A stretch of DNA of 64,000 nucleotides from the NCBI RefSeq assembly GCF_017357865.1, contig NZ_CP060096.1, forward strand, positions 1,971,001 through 2,035,000, in the 5' to 3' direction. This DNA comes from Aceticella autotrophica. Lineage in GTDB: Bacteria; Bacillota; Thermoanaerobacteria; Thermoanaerobacterales; Thermoanaerobacteraceae. This document shows positions 59,686-64,000 of the stretch, one piece after another. The notes under the pieces were generated by a model. It was not told where the DNA came from. It saw nothing but the letters and a program-made list of their open reading frames with translations, and did no database searches. Each line of letters begins with the position of its first letter. The first letter of the stretch is position 1. A program made the translations under genes and the position numbers.

Positions 59686-60888
59686 TTATGCAATAATTGA
59701 TGAAACAACACCAGCGCCTACTGTATGTCCGCCTTCCCTTATAGCAAATTTCAAGCCTTCTTCCATTGCTATCGGCGTTATCAGCTCTATTGTCATTGTT
59801 ATATGGTCACCTGGCATTACCATCTCTACACCCTCCGGCAGGTCTATTATCCCTGTTACGTCTGTTGTCCTGAAGTAAAACTGCGGTCTATATCCATTGA
59901 AGAATGGTGTATGCCTTCCGCCTTCTTCTTTCGTCAGTATATATACCTGTGCCTCAAATTTCGTATGTGGCTTTACTGAACCCGGCTTCGCCAATACCTG
60001 ACCTCTTTCTACTTCTTCTCTTGTTATACCTCTTAATAGTACTCCTATGTTGTCTCCTGCCTGTGCTTCATCAAGAACCTTCCTGAACATCTCTAATCCT
60101 GTCACTACTGTCTTCTTCGACTCTGCTGCAAGCCCTATTATCTCTACTTCGTCCCCTACTTTTATCTTGCCTCTCTCTACTCTCCCTGTTGCTACTGTTC
60201 CTCTTCCTGTTATCGTAAATACATCCTCTACCGGCATTAGGAATGGCTTGTCTATATCTCTCTCTGGTGTCGGTATATATTCATCTACTGCATCCATTAA
60301 TTCCCATATCTTGCCGCACCATTTGCAATCTCTTTTCCCACATCCACATTCCATTGCTTTTAATGCTGAACCTACTATTATCGGTGTGTCATCTCCAGGA
60401 AATTCATATTCGTTTAACAACTCTCTTACTTCCATCTCTACTAATTCGATTAGTTCTTCGTCATCTACCATATCTGCTTTGTTTAAAAATACTACTATAT
60501 ACGGTACGCCAACCTGTCTTGCCAATAATATGTGCTCTCTTGTCTGCGGCATTGGACCATCTGCTGCTGATACAACAAGTATCGCACCGTCCATCTGTGC
60601 TGCCCCTGTTATCATGTTCTTTACATAGTCTGCATGTCCCGGGCAGTCAACATGTGCATAGTGCCTCTTCTCTGTCTCATATTCAACATGCATCGTGTTT
60701 ATGGTTATACCTCTTGCTTTTTCTTCAGGTGCTTTGTCTATTTCGTCATATGCTGTCGCCTGCGCCATACCTTGCTTCGCCAATACTACTGTTATTGCTG
60801 ATGTTAATGTCGTCTTACCATGGTCTACATGTCCTATTGTCCCTATGTTTGCATGGGGTTTCTTTCTTTCAAATTTCTGTTTTGCCAT
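59686..60888 (-). CDS. tuf: Elongation factor Tu, with a Cys-rich insert
   Basis: The 400-residue GTPase has G1 [10 protein letters not shown]3 [13 protein letters not shown]4 NKADM and the [13 protein letters not shown] domain-2 start. It delivers aminoacyl-tRNA to the ribosome. Near residue 185 an extra segment, [20 protein letters not shown], with four Cys (CGC, C, C) lies in the GTPase domain; related Clostridial EF-Tu proteins have it, E. coli does not. It might bind metal or respond to redox. 14 bases after fusA. Confidence 0.97.
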   Translation of the reverse strand: MAKQKFERKKPHANIGTIGHVDHGKTTLTSAITVVLAKQGMAQATAYDEIDKAPEEKARGITINTMHVEYETEKRHYAHVDCPGHADYVKNMITGAAQMDGAILVVSAADGPMPQTREHILLARQVGVPYIVVFLNKADMVDDEELIELVEMEVRELLNEYEFPGDDTPIIVGSALKAMECGCGKRDCKWCGKIWELMDAVDEYIPTPERDIDKPFLMPVEDVFTITGRGTVATGRVERGKIKVGDEVEIIGLAAESKKTVVTGLEMFRKVLDEAQAGDNIGVLLRGITREEVERGQVLAKPGSVKPHTKFEAQVYILTKEEGGRHTPFFNGYRPQFYFRTTDVTGIIDLPEGVEMVMPGDHITMTIELITPIAMEEGLKFAIREGGHTVGAGVVSSIIA

Positions 60889-60901
60889 TTTTTTATCCTC
60901 C

Positions 60902-62971
60902 TTACTTCTTTTCTAATATCTGTTCTAAAATACTCTTTGGTACTTCTTCATAATGGTGGAACTGCATTGTATATGTTCCTCTGCCCTGTGTCTTTGAGCG
61001 GAGGTCTGTAGCATATCCAAACATCTCGGAAAGCGGTACCATTGCTCTTATAACTTTTGCACCGGCTCTGTCTTCCATACCTTCAATTCTGCCTCTCCTT
61101 GAATTGACATCCCCCATAATATCACCCATATATTCTTCAGGTACCACTATTTCAACACTCATATATGGTTCTAACAGTACAGCACCGCCTTTTCTCATGC
61201 CTTCTTTGAATGCCATAGAACCGGCTATTTTAAATGCCATATCTGATGAGTCGACCTCATGGTATGAACCATCTACAAGAGATACTTTTATATCAACAAC
61301 CTGATATCCTCCAAGTATGCCATTCTCCATTGCTTCTTGCACGCCTGCATCAACAGAGGGTATATATTCTTTGGGTATAACACCGCCAACAATCTTATTA
61401 ACAAATTCATAGCCATGACCTCTTTCCGTCGGTTCCATTTCAAGCCATACATGACCATACTGCCCACGTCCGCCTGACTGTCTTATAAATTTGCCTTCAA
61501 CCTTTACCGGCTTCTTTATTGTTTCCTTGTATGCAACCTGTGGTTTACCTACATTGCATTCCACATTAAATTCTCTTCTCATTCTGTCAACAATTATTTC
61601 AAGATGCAATTCTCCCATACCGGCAATAATCGTCTGACCCGTTTCTTGATCAGTATATGTCTTAAATGTCGGGTCTTCTTCAGCAAGTTTTAGCAATGCA
61701 ATTGACATTTTTTCCTGTGCTGCTTTTGTCTTTGGCTCAATCGCAACTGAAATAACAGGTTCAGGGAATTCCATAGACTCAAGAAGAATCGGTTTTTCTT
61801 CATCACAGAGAGTATCACCAGTTGTGGTGTCTTTCAATCCAACAGCAGCAGCAATATCTCCCGTAAATACCCTATCTATTTCTTTTCTATGATTTGCATG
61901 CATCTGAAGTATTCTTCCTATTCTTTCCTTCTTCCTTTTAGTGGAATTTAAAACATATGACCCTGAATCTAATACACCTGAATATACTCTAAAAAATGCC
62001 AGCTTACCAACATATGGATCAGCCATTATTTTAAAAGCAAGAGCTGAGAAGGGTTCATTATCATCAGCCTTCCTTTCCATCTCTTCATTGCCATCCAACT
62101 GCATCCCTTTGACAGGAGGAACATCCAATGGCGAAGGTAAATATTTTACAATTGCATCCAACATTGGCTGAACACCTTTATTCTTGTACGAAGATCCGCA
62201 TAGTACAGGTACTATTTCACCGTTTATTGTTCCCTTCCTTAATGCTATATTTATTTCATCTGGTGTTATCTCTCCGCCTTCTAAATATTTTTCCATTATA
62301 TTTTCATCAACCTCTGAAACTGCCTCAAGAAGTTTTTCTCTGTACTCCTGTGCAACGTCTTTTAAATTGTCAGGTATTTCAACTTCTTCTGATAGCGTAC
62401 CAAGGTCATCTTCGTAAATAATTGCATCCATATTTATTAAATCTATAACCCCTTGAAATGTATCTTCTTTTCCAACGGGTAATTGTATTGCAACTGGGTT
62501 TGCGTTTAATCTTTCTTTCATCATATTTAAGACATTAAAAAAGTTCGCACCCATTATATCCATTTTGTTTACATATGCTATTCTCGGAACATGGTATTTA
62601 TCTGCCTGTCTCCAAACAGTTTCTGACTGTGGTTCAACACCGCCTTTAGCACAGAAAACAGCAACAGCTCCATCGAGTACCCTCAAAGACCGTTCCACCT
62701 CAACTGTAAAGTCAACGTGCCCCGGCGTATCAATAATATTGATTTTATGGTCTTTCCAATAGCATGTTGTGGCAGCAGATGTAATGGTAATACCTCTTTC
62801 CTGTTCCTGCTCCATCCAGTCCATAGTTGCATTTCCTTCATGCACTTCCCCTATTTTATGAACTTTACCGGTATAGAATAGGATTCTTTCAGTAGTAGTT
62901 GTTTTACCAGCATCTATATGTGCCATAATACCTATATTCCTAACTTTATCTAAGCTAAAATCTCTTGGCAT
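60902..62971 (-). CDS. fusA: Elongation factor G
   Basis: The 689-residue translocase GTPase has G1 [10 protein letters not shown]3 DTPGHVDF, G4 NKMD, domain II, and domain IV with the tip region [18 protein letters not shown]. It drives tRNA/mRNA translocation and, with RRF, recycling. In the str operon between rpsG and tuf. Confidence 0.97.
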   Translation of the reverse strand: MPRDFSLDKVRNIGIMAHIDAGKTTTTERILFYTGKVHKIGEVHEGNATMDWMEQEQERGITITSAATTCYWKDHKINIIDTPGHVDFTVEVERSLRVLDGAVAVFCAKGGVEPQSETVWRQADKYHVPRIAYVNKMDIMGANFFNVLNMMKERLNANPVAIQLPVGKEDTFQGVIDLINMDAIIYEDDLGTLSEEVEIPDNLKDVAQEYREKLLEAVSEVDENIMEKYLEGGEITPDEINIALRKGTINGEIVPVLCGSSYKNKGVQPMLDAIVKYLPSPLDVPPVKGMQLDGNEEMERKADDNEPFSALAFKIMADPYVGKLAFFRVYSGVLDSGSYVLNSTKRKKERIGRILQMHANHRKEIDRVFTGDIAAAVGLKDTTTGDTLCDEEKPILLESMEFPEPVISVAIEPKTKAAQEKMSIALLKLAEEDPTFKTYTDQETGQTIIAGMGELHLEIIVDRMRREFNVECNVGKPQVAYKETIKKPVKVEGKFIRQSGGRGQYGHVWLEMEPTERGHGYEFVNKIVGGVIPKEYIPSVDAGVQEAMENGILGGYQVVDIKVSLVDGSYHEVDSSDMAFKIAGSMAFKEGMRKGGAVLLEPYMSVEIVVPEEYMGDIMGDVNSRRGRIEGMEDRAGAKVIRAMVPLSEMFGYATDLRSKTQGRGTYTMQFHHYEEVPKSILEQILEKK

Positions 62972-63022
62972 TTTTATCCTCCTTTCCTGCCCCTATGCTA
63001 ACACTATACCTATTTTTATAAA

Positions 63023-63496
<474 letters not shown>

Positions 63497-63506
63497 TCAT
63501 CCCTCC

Positions 63507-63881
63507 TTACTTTTTTGGTTTTTTTGCTCCATATTGTGAACGAGCCTGTTTTCTGTTGGCAACACCTGCTGCGTCCAAGGAACCTCTTATTATCTTATAT
63601 CTAACACCAGGCAAGTCTTTAACCCTACCGCCTCTAACAAGTACAACAGAATGCTCCTGAAGATTATGACCTATTCCTGGAATATATGCAGTTACTTCTG
63701 AGCCGTTTGTAAGTCTAACCCTGGCAATTTTTCTTAAAGCTGAGTTAGGTTTTTTTGGTGTAGTTGTTTTTACAACAGTACATACCCCTCTTTTCTGAGG
63801 ATTACCTTTTAACGCTGGGGATGTAGATTTATATTTTACTACTTGCCTGCCTTGTTTAATCAACTGATTTATTGTCGGCAT
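63507..63881 (-). CDS. rpsL: 30S ribosomal protein S12
   Basis: About 124 residues from ATG 63881 ([20 protein letters not shown]). The decoding loop [20 protein letters not shown] and [20 protein letters not shown] are wild type at the positions tied to streptomycin resistance (Lys in PKKPNS). GGAAGGAGG is 7 bases before this ATG. Confidence 0.96.
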   Translation of the reverse strand: MPTINQLIKQGRQVVKYKSTSPALKGNPQKRGVCTVVKTTTPKKPNSALRKIARVRLTNGSEVTAYIPGIGHNLQEHSVVLVRGGRVKDLPGVRYKIIRGSLDAAGVANRKQARSQYGAKKPKK

Positions 63882-63909
63882 CCTTCCACCTCCTTCCAAG
63901 TTTTACACA

Positions 63910-63939
63910 GATTTATCCCTTCAAAAGAAGGGATAAATC
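63910..63939. other. Hairpin between the L7Ae gene and rpsL
   Basis: GATTTATCCCTTC and GAAGGGATAAATC form a perfect 13-bp stem with an AAAA loop right after the upstream gene. There is no T run on the minus strand, so it is probably an mRNA-stability or attenuation structure rather than a full terminator. Confidence 0.6.
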
Positions 63940-63940
63940 T

Positions 63941-64000
63941 TTATTCTTTTAATTCTGCTGCCGTAGCAGCTCCAACATCAATACCGCACATTGTACCAAG
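63941..64000 (-). CDS. Ribosomal L7Ae-like protein, C-terminal end (cut by window edge)
   Basis: The last 19 codons, LGTMCGIDVGAATAAELKE, fit the end of YbxF/L7Ae-type K-turn binding proteins (usual LG..CGI.VGAA.AA), which precede rpsL in Firmicutes. The rest is outside the window. Confidence 0.75.
   Translation of the reverse strand, partial: LGTMCGIDVGAATAAELKE

Noticed and set aside
60047-60953. Long plus-strand frames (193 and 236 codons) opposite tuf
   Set aside because: They are mirror frames caused by the strong codon bias of tuf, without ribosome sites.

Overview
The window is low-G+C DNA from a thermophilic anaerobic Firmicute, most likely of the Thermoanaerobacterium/Thermoanaerobacter group. 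This rests on the gene order of the ribosomal super-operon, the Cys-containing forms of S4, S14, L36 and adenylate kinase, strong AAGGAGG ribosome-binding sites, S-layer (SLH) domains and the kinds of insertion sequence. The genus is inferred from style, not from a search. Almost every gene from 1 kb to the right edge is on the minus strand.

Left part (1-13.5 kb). The 3' end of a 5'-nucleotidase is followed by a minus-strand operon: GntR regulator, a diverged GDPD, two ABC permeases, a sugar/glycerol-phosphate type binding protein, a UgpC-like ATPase and a second GDPD. It looks like a glycerophosphodiester or glycerol-3-phosphate uptake system. It is damaged: an IS1182-type element with a CTAG target duplication splits the binding-protein gene, and a second binding-protein gene is reduced to its two ends joined across a short palindromic repeat. 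Next is a large secreted YVTN-propeller/phosphoesterase with SLH domains, broken by one amber codon.

Middle part (13.5-28.2 kb). A 42-residue membrane protein gene has its own promoter and terminator. A FetB-like permease relic, an ECF sigma factor with its membrane anti-sigma partner (and an ECF-type promoter in front), a TIM-barrel epimerase-like gene and a TnpB element follow. Then come a TPP-riboswitch operon in which only thiM is intact (cytX and thiE are relics), pepV, a two-repeat CRISPR relic wedged between IS ends, a dead ISL3 element and a first IS1634-type element flanked by a 131-bp direct duplication.

rRNA and translation block (28.2-64 kb). One rRNA operon runs 16S-23S-5S-tRNA(Asn, Glu, Met, Asp, Thr) on the minus strand. 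Both large rRNA genes carry extra hairpin-forming inserts of about 100 bases built from the same repeated sequence. Upstream is the complete str-S10-spc-alpha cluster from L7Ae/S12 to L17, then ecfA1-ecfA2-ecfT-truA-rplM-rpsI. The truA-rplM-rpsI tail is invaded by three insertion sequences: an IS110-type element with a likely bridge RNA between rplM and rpsI, a second IS1634-type copy that duplicated 155 bp of the end of truA, and an ISNCY-like element inserted in that duplication, which replaces the last codons of truA.

No wholly new multi-gene system is evident. The most unusual structures are the related rRNA inserts, the exactly reconstructable nested transpositions with very long target duplications, the IS110 bridge-RNA region inside a ribosomal operon, and the relic CRISPR.
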